From Gottfriedia luciferensis (GTDB taxonomy: Bacteria; Bacillota; Bacilli; Bacillales; Bacillaceae_G), in NCBI RefSeq assembly GCF_001712755.1, contig NZ_MDKC01000034.1:186001-250000 (forward strand): a stretch of DNA of 64,000 nucleotides. The letters run 5' to 3'. The notes beneath the pieces are model-generated. The model was given only the letters and a program-made list of their open reading frames with translations, was not told the DNA's origin and did no database searches. Positions 28,396 through 36,243 of the stretch are shown here, one piece after another; position 1 is the first letter of the stretch, and each line of letters opens with the position of its first letter. The translations under genes were made by a program, and so were the position numbers.

Positions 28396-28722
28396 ATGGT
28401 AAGAAGTGACATTATACGCGGGCATCTTGACTCAATCATATTAAAACTTATTTCTGAGAAAGACCGCTATGGATATGAGATTTCTCAAGAAATTGGATTA
28501 CGGACAGACAATCGGTTTCAAATAAAAGAAGCAACATTATACGCTGTATTTCAGCGCTTAGAAAAAAAGGAATTAGTGGAAGCTTATTTTGGCGATATTA
28601 CACACGGTGGAAAAAGAAAATATTACAAAATCACTTCATTAGGTAAAGCATATTTAAGTGAATTAGTAAAAGAATGGCAAGAAGTAAAAGAAATTATTGA
28701 TCTATTCATGGAGGAGAAATAA
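28396..28722 (+). CDS. PadR-family transcriptional regulator
   Basis: A 108-residue winged-helix protein. RYGYEISQEIG, EATLYAVFQRLEKKELVEAYFG and GKRKYYKITSLGKAYL are the canonical PadR segments. It is a short PadR-s2 type protein with a minimal C-terminal helix. The stop overlaps the next start (TAATG). Paired PadR plus permease-prefix-domain genes are common in Firmicutes, usually as a membrane-stress or developmental switch of unknown signal. Confidence 0.93.
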   Translation: MVRSDIIRGHLDSIILKLISEKDRYGYEISQEIGLRTDNRFQIKEATLYAVFQRLEKKELVEAYFGDITHGGKRKYYKITSLGKAYLSELVKEWQEVKEIIDLFMEEK

Positions 28723-29126
28723 TGAAAAAAATTAGAAATCATATTGAAGAACTATTTAAAGATGTTCCTAAAACTGAACAATCAGAAATAGTTAAACAAG
28801 AGATTATTCAGAACTTAGAAGAAAAAGTCATGTTTTTAATGGAAAATGGTAAGGACGAAGAAGATGCTATAAACAAAGCGATTGTAGAATTTGGGGACAT
28901 TGAGGAATTAAAGAGAGAACTTGGTGTTAAAAAACCAGATAGCAAGAAAGCAAATTTTGCAAAACTAAATTTATCCTATTCAATTTGGGGTAGTGGATTA
29001 CTAATTGCTTTATTCTTATTTATTAATTTTTACTACACTCCACAGACTATATGGTTTGTGTACCCAACGTTTGGTCTATTATGGTGGCCTCTTTCAATGT
29101 ATTTCTACTGGCAACGTAAAAAGTGA
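28722..29126 (+). CDS. PadR-partner protein with HAAS-like N-terminal domain and two-helix C-terminal repeat
   Basis: A 134-residue protein. Residues 1-70 are helical and charged (MKKIRNHIEELFKDVPKTEQ...GKDEEDAINKAIVEFGDIEELKREL), the layout of HAAS/DUF1700 domains that follow PadR regulators and interact with them. Residues 83-130 form two hydrophobic helices, the second containing TIWFVYPTFGLLWWPLSMYF, the same module that is repeated in the next gene. The function is probably to couple the PadR protein to the membrane; that is inference. Confidence 0.78.
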   Translation: MKKIRNHIEELFKDVPKTEQSEIVKQEIIQNLEEKVMFLMENGKDEEDAINKAIVEFGDIEELKRELGVKKPDSKKANFAKLNLSYSIWGSGLLIALFLFINFYYTPQTIWFVYPTFGLLWWPLSMYFYWQRKK

Positions 29127-29137
29127 GGTGAAGCACA

Positions 29138-29770
29138 GTGAAAAATTATATCGGTTTTGCAACTGCAGGCTGTATTATGACAATGGTCTTTTTTATGCTC
29201 GTTAATTTTATTACATCTCCTAGCACGATTTGGTTCATTTACCCATGTTTTTTCATTTTATTTTGGCCAATTAGTTTATATTTCATTGGAAAAAGATCGA
29301 CGAAACAATTCTCAATCTTTAGTAGTATCGTACTCCTTGCTTTCTTGTTAACGGAAAACTTAATTCACTCTCCTGATTATCTTTGGTTTTTCTATGCTGC
29401 CTTTCCAATTATTAGTTGGCCAATTCTCATGCATTTAGGTAAGAATGCTAGAACATTACCGATTGCACTCCTTGGCAGTATCATTACAATCGCATACTAT
29501 GGGCTTTTGAATTTTATCTCATCTCCAGATTATCTTTGGGTCATTTATCCGGCATTTGCAATTATTTGGTGGCCTTTATCCATTTATCATGCGAATAGAA
29601 AATCGTTTGTAGCATTTTCGTTTACAGCTAGCATACTAATTAGTCTTTTCTTTATCATTGTAAATATCATTTCATCCCCAGATACAATTTGGGCTGTATA
29701 TCCAATTTTTGCAGTTATTTGGTGGCCTTTAAGTATGTATTTTTATAGTTATAAAAAGAAACAAATATAG
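29138..29770 (+). CDS. Membrane protein built from four copies of a two-helix module
   Basis: A 210-residue, almost wholly hydrophobic protein. A module of about 45-50 residues ending S-P-(D/S)-x-(I/L)-W-x-x-Y-P-x-F-x-x-x-x-W-P-(L/I)-S occurs four times (starting near residues 25, 73, 125 and 175), each forming a pair of helices; the preceding gene has a fifth copy. It starts at GTG with GAGGTGAAGCACA. Function unknown. It is the third gene of the PadR operon. Confidence 0.78.
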   Translation: MKNYIGFATAGCIMTMVFFMLVNFITSPSTIWFIYPCFFILFWPISLYFIGKRSTKQFSIFSSIVLLAFLLTENLIHSPDYLWFFYAAFPIISWPILMHLGKNARTLPIALLGSIITIAYYGLLNFISSPDYLWVIYPAFAIIWWPLSIYHANRKSFVAFSFTASILISLFFIIVNIISSPDTIWAVYPIFAVIWWPLSMYFYSYKKKQI

Positions 29771-29781
29771 GCACTAATTGG

Positions 29782-29810
29782 TGGACTTCATACAATGAGG
29801 TCCATTTTTT
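29782..29810 (+). terminator. Terminator of the PadR operon
   Basis: TGGACTTCAT pairs with ATGAGGTCCA (one G-U), followed by six U. Confidence 0.85.
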
Positions 29811-29818
29811 ATAAATAA

Positions 29819-29848
29819 GAAAAAGCGATTCTCATAAAGAATCGCTTC
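29819..29848 (-). terminator. Terminator of the YwnB-like gene
   Basis: Perfect 9-bp stem AAGCGATTC/GAATCGCTT with a U run on the minus strand (plus-strand A run 29819-29825). Confidence 0.85.
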
Positions 29849-29854
29849 ACGGAC

Positions 29855-30496
29855 TTATTCTGCTTCAGAAACCAAAGTAAATCGTTCGTTAATATGCTGT
29901 GGATTTTCAATCTCGTCTAATAATGCAATTGCATAGTCAGCATAACTTACGTAGCTATTACCTTTTTTATTAACAATAAAATTGTCTTTTCCTTTTTGAT
30001 AAGCCCCAGTTCGTTTACCATTCGGATCAAAAAATGCTGCTGGACTAATAAATGTCCAATTAATATCAGTTGTTTTTTGTAAGTCGTGAAGACCTTTTGT
30101 CATATTTGATGCAGTAGCATAATATTCTTTTGGAAATTCAGGTGTGTCAACTAATTGAATCGTTTTTTCTTCATCAACATACAAGCTTCCAGCTCCACCA
30201 ACTACGATTAATCTAGTATCGTTAACACCTTTTAAAGCATTTATTAAAACATTCCCAGCTTCAATATAAAGATTCTCTTGGCCTTCAGCTGCTTTAAATG
30301 CATTTACAACAACATCAAATTGCTTTAAGTCAGCTGAATTTAGATCTAATAAATCCTTTTCCAATACTGATACTTCTTTATTTGTTAATTTAGAAGCATT
30401 TCTTACGATTGCTGTTACCTCATGTCCTCTTTCTACTGCTTCTTTTAAAATAAGGTTACCTGCTTTTCCTGTTGCTCCAATAATACCAATTTTCAT
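29855..30496 (-). CDS. NAD(P)-binding oxidoreductase, YwnB-like
   Basis: A 213-residue Rossmann-fold protein with GATGKAG near residue 7 and no recognisable catalytic YxxxK, typical of the NmrA-like/YwnB group of NAD(P)H-binding proteins. Substrate unknown. AAGGAGG precedes the ATG. A GTAACTA-N3-TAGTTAC palindrome 50 bp upstream is identical in form to the one in front of the Rrf2 gene, so both are probably controlled by that regulator. Confidence 0.85.
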   Translation of the reverse strand: MKIGIIGATGKAGNLILKEAVERGHEVTAIVRNASKLTNKEVSVLEKDLLDLNSADLKQFDVVVNAFKAAEGQENLYIEAGNVLINALKGVNDTRLIVVGGAGSLYVDEEKTIQLVDTPEFPKEYYATASNMTKGLHDLQKTTDINWTFISPAAFFDPNGKRTGAYQKGKDNFIVNKKGNSYVSYADYAIALLDEIENPQHINERFTLVSEAE

Positions 30497-30545
30497 CTTT
30501 TTTCTTCCTCCTTAATTCTTTAAAAATTGTTTTGAACTCAAAGTC

Positions 30546-30562
30546 GTAACTAAAATAGTTAC
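30546..30562 (-). promoter_or_regulatory. Probable Rrf2 operator before the YwnB-like gene
   Basis: GTAACTAAAATAGTTAC, a 7-3-7 palindrome. The same arms recur at 31083-31099. Confidence 0.75.
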
Positions 30563-30590
30563 AACTAGTTTAAAAAAATATAATATATAG

Positions 30591-30611
30591 ATGTAACAAC
30601 ACCAGTTACAT
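30591..30611 (-). other. ATGTAAC/GTTACAT dyad between Rrf2 and oxidoreductase genes
   Basis: A 7-bp inverted repeat with 7-bp centre lying just past the Rrf2 stop. A U-rich tract follows 13 bp later on the minus strand (plus A run 30572-30578), so it may be a weak terminator, or a half-site-related operator because the arms resemble the GTAAC core. Confidence 0.4.
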
Positions 30612-30636
30612 CATTTATAAAAAAAATTGAATGATA

Positions 30637-31065
30637 CTATCCAATTTTTTTGCTTAATACTGTAACTAATTCTTCCATAGTAACTTCATCCAGTATTTTT
30701 TCCATTGCATCTTGTGCTCGATTTAAGATTAGTTCTAGCACTGCTTGGATATTTGCACCTACTGGACATTTAGGATTCGGTTTCTCATGAAATTGAAAAA
30801 GTTCTCCTTCTTCTACAACTTCAACTGCTCTATAAACATCTAAAAGAGTAATTTCATTTAACGGCTTACGAAGTGAAGCTCCACCGGTTCCTCGACGGAC
30901 TTGAATTAAGCCAGCATTCTTAAGTTTTCCCATTACTCTTCTAATTACGACTGGATTTGTATTTACACTTCCTGCAATCCATTCGGAAGTACAAAGCGCA
31001 CTATTCTCAATCGTGACCAAAGATAAAATATGAACAGCAACGGTAAAACGACTACTGATTTTCAT
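30637..31065 (-). CDS. Rrf2-family regulator, YwnA-like
   Basis: A 142-residue winged-helix protein starting at ATG 31065, nine bases behind GGAGG. SEWIAGSVNTNPVVIRRVMGKLKNAGLIQVRRGTGGASL is the Rrf2 DNA-binding region. Only two cysteines are present (near positions 25 and 100), not the three-cysteine cluster of IscR or NsrR, so an iron-sulfur cofactor is unlikely. The neighbour matches ywnA-ywnB of B. subtilis. Confidence 0.88.
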   Translation of the reverse strand: MKISSRFTVAVHILSLVTIENSALCTSEWIAGSVNTNPVVIRRVMGKLKNAGLIQVRRGTGGASLRKPLNEITLLDVYRAVEVVEEGELFQFHEKPNPKCPVGANIQAVLELILNRAQDAMEKILDEVTMEELVTVLSKKIG

Positions 31066-31082
31066 AGGATTCAACCTCCGAT

Positions 31083-31099
31083 GTAACTATTATAGTTAC
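31083..31099 (-). promoter_or_regulatory. Probable Rrf2 self-operator
   Basis: GTAACTATTATAGTTAC, a 7-3-7 palindrome 18 bp upstream of the start codon, matching the site before the oxidoreductase gene. Confidence 0.75.
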
Positions 31100-31338
31100 A
31101 ACATTTATTAATTGTCAATAATATTTATTTTACACAAATTTATGATCGATACTATATTTTTTTATTTAATAAAGCAAGTTAAACAGCAGAAAATCGTTTA
31201 TGGCTACTATTAGAAGTAAACTCAGACCAGTATCTTAATGGTTAAAATTAACTTATAGATGGAAAAAAATGGTTAAACAGCAATGATAGGTAATTTATCC
31301 TTAAATTATAAGAAAGATTCATAAAAAGGGCGAAGAAA

Positions 31339-31587
31339 ATGAATGGAAATGATATTGCTTATCTAATTTACTTTACGATAATAGGCTTGTTTTTGCTGGT
31401 CTTTGGAATTATGTATAAAAAAGAAGCACATGCAGATTTAAAAAATAGTGGAGTTGGAGGAAATGGTGTAAGTGGAATAGGTGCTATATTGTTCTTTTTG
31501 CCTCATTGGGTGTATAAAGCAATATTTATTGCATTAGGCGCATTCCTAACGATTGGAATTTGGTATGTTATGTTTTTTTACAATTAA
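31339..31587 (+). CDS. Small membrane protein, function unknown
   Basis: An 82-residue protein with a hydrophobic N-terminal helix (residues 6-25), a short polar, glycine-rich loop (NSGVGGNGVSGIGA) and two closely spaced hydrophobic stretches at the end. AAGGGCGAAGAAA precedes the ATG. No family recognised. It is transcribed alone, opposite to its neighbours. Confidence 0.65.
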   Translation: MNGNDIAYLIYFTIIGLFLLVFGIMYKKEAHADLKNSGVGGNGVSGIGAILFFLPHWVYKAIFIALGAFLTIGIWYVMFFYN

Positions 31588-31620
31588 TAAAAGACTTTCT
31601 ATTCAATTCTAGGAAACAGC

Positions 31621-31651
31621 AAAAAAAAAGAAGCTATTAGTATATAGCTTC
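31621..31651 (-). terminator. Terminator of the LysE pair
   Basis: GAAGCTAT/ATAGCTTC stem (31630-31637, 31644-31651) with a nine-U run on the minus strand. Confidence 0.88.
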
Positions 31652-31656
31652 CTTCT

Positions 31657-32253
31657 TTACTTAATAAATGAAATAATTCCTAAAACAACAATCATTAAAC
31701 CAGCCATTTTATTTACTAAACCTAAGTGAGTTATAATTTTATTTCGAAACAAACTAACTACGCTACTTAAAATAAACCACCAAGAAACTGCACCTAAAAA
31801 AACACCTATAATTAATGAAACTGTTGATTCTATAGATGTGGAACTTTGATCAAAACCCACCCCTGCAAACATTGCTACAAAGTTTAAAATTGTTACAGGA
31901 TTTGTGATCATTAATAAAAATGTAGAGATAAACATGCTAACCATGCTTTCACCCTTCAAATTCGAGGCAGTTTTAGCAGGTCTTTTTAGAAAGGTTTTAA
32001 TTCCTAAATACAATAAAAATATTGCACCTACGATTCGAAGAACAAATTCCTGCTCAATTAAAAATGATGAAACAATAGAAAAACCAAACGCGGCAATACT
32101 AGCGTAAAATAAGTTAGCTGAAGATGCGCCTAATCCTGTCATAAATCCAGCTGTTTTTCCTTTAGATAAAATTCTTTGTATGCACAATAAACCAACCGGG
32201 CCTATAGGTGCTGAAACTGATAAACCTAAAATAAAACTTTTTATTAATAACAT
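31657..32253 (-). CDS. LysE-family amino-acid exporter (second copy)
   Basis: A 198-residue protein with six hydrophobic helices. The LysE/RhtB landmark LSVSAPIGPVGLLCIQRILSKGKTAGFMTGLGASSAN is at residues 12-47. It would export an amino acid or related compound. About 22 bp separates it from a paralog (32276-32890) of the same length and topology, and both follow an Lrp-type regulator. Substrate not readable. Confidence 0.87.
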   Translation of the reverse strand: MLLIKSFILGLSVSAPIGPVGLLCIQRILSKGKTAGFMTGLGASSANLFYASIAAFGFSIVSSFLIEQEFVLRIVGAIFLLYLGIKTFLKRPAKTASNLKGESMVSMFISTFLLMITNPVTILNFVAMFAGVGFDQSSTSIESTVSLIIGVFLGAVSWWFILSSVVSLFRNKIITHLGLVNKMAGLMIVVLGIISFIK

Positions 32254-32275
32254 CTAAATACCCTCTTACGCTTAC

Positions 32276-32890
32276 TTACATTAATCCATATAAAGCTATA
32301 CAACCAAAAATAATAATAATAATACCTGATAAACGGTTAATTAATGTTAAAGAACGATCATTGATTCGAGTTCTAAATAGTCCCACACCACTGCTTAATA
32401 TTACCCACCATAAACTTGAACCACAAAATACACCTAATACTAAAATAACGGAAGAAACAATATTGCTATTTGAATTTGAGATTCCTAATCCCGCAAAAAT
32501 GGCGATAAATGATAGAATTGTCATTGGGTTTGTTAGCGTTAAAAATAAAACTGATAAAAACGCATTCATTATATTTTTCTTCTGCGTATCAGATTGAGTA
32601 TAACTGGCTTTTGAAATAAGTGTTTTTACACCTAAATAACAGAGGAAGAAACCACCGATTAACTGAATCCAAAAATGCTGACCAATCAAAAAATTCATAA
32701 TGACAGTTAATCCAAAGCCTGCAACTAAGCCATAAATACCATCAGCAGTAGCAGCCCCAAGACCAGAAACTAAACCAACCATTCTTCCATACGCTAGAGT
32801 TCTACGAATACACAGTACTCCAATTGGGCCAACAGGTGCAGCAATTGATAGGCCAATTATTAATCCTTTAATATAAAATTCAAAATTCAT
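32276..32890 (-). CDS. LysE-family amino-acid exporter (first copy)
   Basis: A 204-residue paralog of the following gene: APVGPIGVLCIRRTLAYGRMVGLVSGLGAATAD lies at the same position, followed by LTLTNPMTILSFIAIFAGLG, which mirrors MITNPVTILNFVAMFAGVG in the second copy. Six helices. Tandem copies suggest either two substrates or a two-subunit exporter. It follows the Lrp gene by 10 bp. Confidence 0.87.
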   Translation of the reverse strand: MNFEFYIKGLIIGLSIAAPVGPIGVLCIRRTLAYGRMVGLVSGLGAATADGIYGLVAGFGLTVIMNFLIGQHFWIQLIGGFFLCYLGVKTLISKASYTQSDTQKKNIMNAFLSVLFLTLTNPMTILSFIAIFAGLGISNSNSNIVSSVILVLGVFCGSSLWWVILSSGVGLFRTRINDRSLTLINRLSGIIIIIFGCIALYGLM

Positions 32891-32900
32891 GTTGCCCTCC

Positions 32901-33371
32901 CTACTCTATAGAAAATTTATTTTTTTGTAATGGCAGTCGAAAGGTTTCTTTCGTTGTATCCATTACAATTGTTGTTTTTGTTCTTATTACACCCTTTAAC
33001 CCTTTTATTTCATGGCTAATTACTCGATCCAAGTCTTTTGTATTTCTACTTCTTATTTTTAGTAAATAATCATCTTCACCCGCAATATGGTGACATTCCT
33101 GCACTTCCTCTAATTGATTAACAAGCTCTAAAAATGGAGCTCGATTTTCAGGTCGCTCAAGCGAGACAGCTACAAAGGCAGTTAATTCACTTCCAACTTT
33201 TTCTGAATCAACTAGCACACCAAATCCTTTAATTACACCTTGTTCAACTAATCGGTTAACTCGTTCAGCAGTAGCCGGAGCTGACAAGCCAACTTCACTA
33301 GCTAAATCCGCCCACTTTATTCTTGAATTATCCATTAAATGATTAATAATTTTTAAATCGAAAGCATCCAT
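32901..33371 (-). CDS. Lrp/AsnC-family regulator
   Basis: A 156-residue protein: N-terminal helix-turn-helix (MDAFDLKIINHLMDNSRIKWADLASEVGLSAPATAERVNRLVEQGVI) and a C-terminal RAM ligand domain with HHIAGEDDYLLKIRSRNTKDLD. These regulators sense amino acids, and its position ahead of two LysE exporters suggests it induces export when a particular amino acid accumulates. Confidence 0.92.
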   Translation of the reverse strand: MDAFDLKIINHLMDNSRIKWADLASEVGLSAPATAERVNRLVEQGVIKGFGVLVDSEKVGSELTAFVAVSLERPENRAPFLELVNQLEEVQECHHIAGEDDYLLKIRSRNTKDLDRVISHEIKGLKGVIRTKTTIVMDTTKETFRLPLQKNKFSIE

Positions 33372-33545
33372 CTACTCAAACCTTCTTTTTGTAAGTATTT
33401 ATTCCATTTTACTTATTTTATGAAAGTATTCCAATATTTCTGAGTAAAAATACAATCTAATATGCACGTTTAATAAACATATTTATTTACAAGTACTAAT
33501 AAGATAAAAAAGGAAGACAATCTTTATCGAAGGGGGCGTCATTTT

Positions 33546-33983
33546 GTGAAAAGAGACCCGTTTGAATATCGAAAAAGACTAAGGGAAAGAGAAAAAGAAA
33601 GAGAAAGAGAGTTAAATGAAGAAAATGAAAGAGAGTCTAATGAAGAGAAAGAAGTAAAACCAAAAGAAGAAAAACCTCAAACACATGTACATGAATTTGT
33701 AGCTAGCACTAAATTGGCAGAAGAAGATGACGATCGACATAATCATCGCTTTGCTGGAGTTACAAGTGAAGTCATTCCCAAAGGAAGACATAGTCATGTA
33801 CACCGAATTGTAGTAAATACAGATTTTCTAGATCATCATCACGAGGTTATTATTGAAACTGGTCCTCCTATTCCGGTAGGAAACGGTAAGCATGTTCACT
33901 TTGTCAAAGGAATGACAACGATCAATGATGATCATGAACACGATCTGGAATTCGCTACTTTAATTGATAGACCATTAGTTTAA
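33546..33983 (+). CDS. YmaF-like histidine-rich protein
   Basis: A 145-residue protein in two parts: residues 1-45 are almost purely charged (Arg/Lys/Glu repeats, likely coiled or disordered); residues 46-145 are YmaF-like with regularly spaced histidines (HVHEF, RHNHRF, HSHVHR, DHHHEV, KHVHFV, DDHEHD). The histidine pairs suggest metal binding, but no function is established. It starts at a GTG behind AAGGGGGCG. Transcribed alone. Confidence 0.8.
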   Translation: MKRDPFEYRKRLREREKERERELNEENERESNEEKEVKPKEEKPQTHVHEFVASTKLAEEDDDRHNHRFAGVTSEVIPKGRHSHVHRIVVNTDFLDHHHEVIIETGPPIPVGNGKHVHFVKGMTTINDDHEHDLEFATLIDRPLV

Positions 33984-34078
33984 GGCAATTGTAAATTTCA
34001 ATTTATGTATATTTTATTAAGCATAATATACATAATTTATATCCTAATAAATTAAAGACCTCAGACTACACAATATTA

Positions 34079-34126
34079 AAACACGATGAAGAACCTTCCA
34101 TAAAAGGCTCTCCATCGTGTTTTTTC
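34079..34126. terminator. Bidirectional terminator between convergent genes
   Basis: Stem AACACGATG...CATCGTGTT with inner AAGG/CCTT pairing and six T on the plus-strand side. It serves the YmaF-like gene and the VOC gene. Confidence 0.85.
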
Positions 34127-34138
34127 GAATATGAAATC

Positions 34139-34540
34139 TTAAGTATTCTTCAATCCTTCAGTATTCATTAACACAACCCTCCATCTATCTGGGTCTTCGA
34201 ATGTAATACCTTTTCCGCGCCAATAAGGATTCTCAGGTTCAACTGCAAAATACCCCATATTATTTAATCGATTTTTGACCAAATCTATTTCAGCTTTATT
34301 AGGTATATAAAATACTAAAAGATTATCCTTTGTTGGAGCAGGACATGGACTTCCATCAATATGTTGAGTAAATTCTAAATGGTATTCAACATCAGGTAAT
34401 CCGAACATGATTCCATCATACCCATTATGATTTTGAAAACTGCCCACGGTTTTTAATCTAAGTCCTTCACCATAGAATTTACTTATTTCAGCTAATTGGT
34501 TTGTAGGTCTTGCAATTCTAAACTGAACCCAGTTTTTCAA
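34139..34540 (-). CDS. VOC (glyoxalase/bleomycin-resistance-fold) protein, YycE-like
   Basis: A 133-residue single VOC protein; NWVQFRIARPTNQLAEISKFYGEGL and the closing ITFEDPDRWRVVL are typical. I choose a TTG start at 34540 because AAGGTGA lies at the right distance; it ends upstream coding overlap with the FMN reductase (stop at 34558). Function in the family ranges from metal-dependent isomerase to resistance protein, so none is claimed. Confidence 0.8.
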   Translation of the reverse strand: MKNWVQFRIARPTNQLAEISKFYGEGLRLKTVGSFQNHNGYDGIMFGLPDVEYHLEFTQHIDGSPCPAPTKDNLLVFYIPNKAEIDLVKNRLNNMGYFAVEPENPYWRGKGITFEDPDRWRVVLMNTEGLKNT

Positions 34541-34557
34541 TGTTATCACCTTATCCT

Positions 34558-35106
34558 TTAATAATTTGATGCAACCCATTCTTCATTTAGCTTTTTTGAA
34601 ATTTGAGTATAGAGCTTCAATTCTTGAAATATGCTATCTACTGAATAAGATGTATTTTCTTCTAACGTAGTACCTTCTGACATAAAGTCTGATGGGTCAA
34701 TCACAACTTGTTTCGATAAAACATTTGCATATAATGCTCTTAAAACAATTCTCATATTGTTAAGTGCATTAATTCCACCCTTTCCTCCACCGGCTACAGC
34801 CAAAATTGCAACTGGCTTATCTTTAAAATGCTTACTTCCTAAAAAGTCAAAAGCGTTTTTTAATGCTCCGCTCATTCCACCATGATATTCCGGTGTTGCA
34901 ATGATCATAGCATCAGCATTTTCTAGCTGTGATCTTAGTTTTTGGATAGTAGCAATTTCATTTTGCTCCTCTTGACCATTATAAATTGGTAACACTAGTT
35001 CACTTAAATCAATTGTTTTTACATTGTATTTTTTCGAGATGATTGTCGCTAATTTACCTGTACGACCTTCTTTTCTTGGACTACCATTAATCATTAAAAT
35101 ATTCAT
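34558..35106 (-). CDS. NADPH-dependent FMN reductase (azoreductase-like)
   Basis: A 182-residue flavodoxin-like protein from ATG 35106 behind GGAGTGG. The FMN phosphate-binding INGSPRKEGRT is at residues 6-16, TPEYHGGMSGALKNAFDFL follows near residue 75, and VAGGGKGGINA near 105. It matches the NAD(P)H-dependent FMN/azobenzene reductase group (YhdA/AzoR1 type). The TTG start of the VOC gene lies 17 bp beyond its stop. Confidence 0.87.
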   Translation of the reverse strand: MNILMINGSPRKEGRTGKLATIISKKYNVKTIDLSELVLPIYNGQEEQNEIATIQKLRSQLENADAMIIATPEYHGGMSGALKNAFDFLGSKHFKDKPVAILAVAGGGKGGINALNNMRIVLRALYANVLSKQVVIDPSDFMSEGTTLEENTSYSVDSIFQELKLYTQISKKLNEEWVASNY

Positions 35107-35210
35107 ATTTTCCACTCCTTTAATTCGTACCTTTAGTATAGTCAATTCATAATGTCCGAACTTCGGTCATTTGATAGAACTTTTCTACACGTTTAGGAGT
35201 ATATAAAAAT

Positions 35211-35241
35211 AAAAAAAATCTACAACTAAAGTTGTAGATTT
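35211..35241 (-). terminator. Terminator of the PanE-like gene
   Basis: Perfect stem AAATCTACAAC/GTTGTAGATTT followed by U residues on the minus strand; its upper arm reaches the stop codon. Confidence 0.88.
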
Positions 35242-36194
35242 CAAACTGAAAGACGTTCGGTTTCTTGATTACTATGATCTTGATTCATTTTTTGATAAAC
35301 TTTAATATTTTGATAAACTAATTCAAGTAATTTAGCAGTTATATCCTTTTTCTTTGCAAGTTCTAGTAAATGCCCTTGCAAATGGTCCCCTTCTACTAAC
35401 GAATTTTTTTCCATATCCCTCTGCAAAGATGATTTCATATCATATCCAAGAGCATCGATTGATTTCATATGCTCATCCACAATATTTTCAGAAATTGGCG
35501 CACCATGGGACCTCATAATATTAGCGCATTCTTCAAATAATTCACTGATAATAGCTCTTCCACCTTCACTTTCTCTAATTGGGCCAATAGGAGCACGCAT
35601 AAGAGACGTTACGCCAGACATTACAGTAATAAACAAATATTTGTGCCACATATCTCGTTCAATCTGCTTACTATGGACAAAGTCAGCTTTTGAACCGCTA
35701 AATGCATCAGCAATTTTTTTAATACGGTCAGTTTCTTTACTTAAGAATTCACCAAATACAAGTCTAGCAGCTTTACTTGTTTGAGCAACTTCCCCTGCTT
35801 CATTTAAAGTAGTTTCGATAAAACATAAACCGCCTATAACCTTTTCTTCACCAAATGCCTGCTTTAAGGGATTTAGATGAGCAATACCATTCAAAAGTGG
35901 TAAAATAACAGTTTGATCGCCTACGAATGGTTTTACATCCAGAATGGCATTGCTTAAATGATATGACTTAGTTGAGAAAAGTACGATGTCAAAAATCTCG
36001 GCAGGACTCTTTGCAGTAATTAGATTCGGTTGAAATGAAAAATCACCATTCACACTCCGAATGACTAAACCATTTTCCTCTAGCTGTTTTTTCCGATTAG
36101 CTCGTACTAGAAATGTAACATCTTCTCCCTTTTCTACTAAGCGTCCTCCAAAATAGCCGCCAATTCCTCCAGCTCCTAATACAAGAATTCGCAT
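35241..36194 (-). CDS. Ketopantoate reductase (PanE/ApbA family)
   Basis: A 317-residue dehydrogenase with the NADP-binding GAGGIGGYFGGRL at residues 7-19 and the second domain carrying K (KYLFITVMSGVTSLMRAPIG) and the substrate-binding region near residue 240. It reduces 2-dehydropantoate to pantoate in pantothenate synthesis, or is one of the paralogs commonly found in Bacillus. No other pan gene is near, so assignment to pantothenate synthesis remains open. Confidence 0.86.
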   Translation of the reverse strand: MRILVLGAGGIGGYFGGRLVEKGEDVTFLVRANRKKQLEENGLVIRSVNGDFSFQPNLITAKSPAEIFDIVLFSTKSYHLSNAILDVKPFVGDQTVILPLLNGIAHLNPLKQAFGEEKVIGGLCFIETTLNEAGEVAQTSKAARLVFGEFLSKETDRIKKIADAFSGSKADFVHSKQIERDMWHKYLFITVMSGVTSLMRAPIGPIRESEGGRAIISELFEECANIMRSHGAPISENIVDEHMKSIDALGYDMKSSLQRDMEKNSLVEGDHLQGHLLELAKKKDITAKLLELVYQNIKVYQKMNQDHSNQETERLSV

Positions 36195-36243
36195 TACACT
36201 CTTCCTTTCTATTAAAAAGTAAAAATCTGTAACTTACTAATGT

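Noticed and set aside
33999-34037. AT-rich inverted repeat after the YmaF-like gene
   Set aside because: TATGTATATT/AATATACATA arms are pure AT, have no U run after them and could arise by chance; the GC-containing bidirectional terminator nearby is sufficient.
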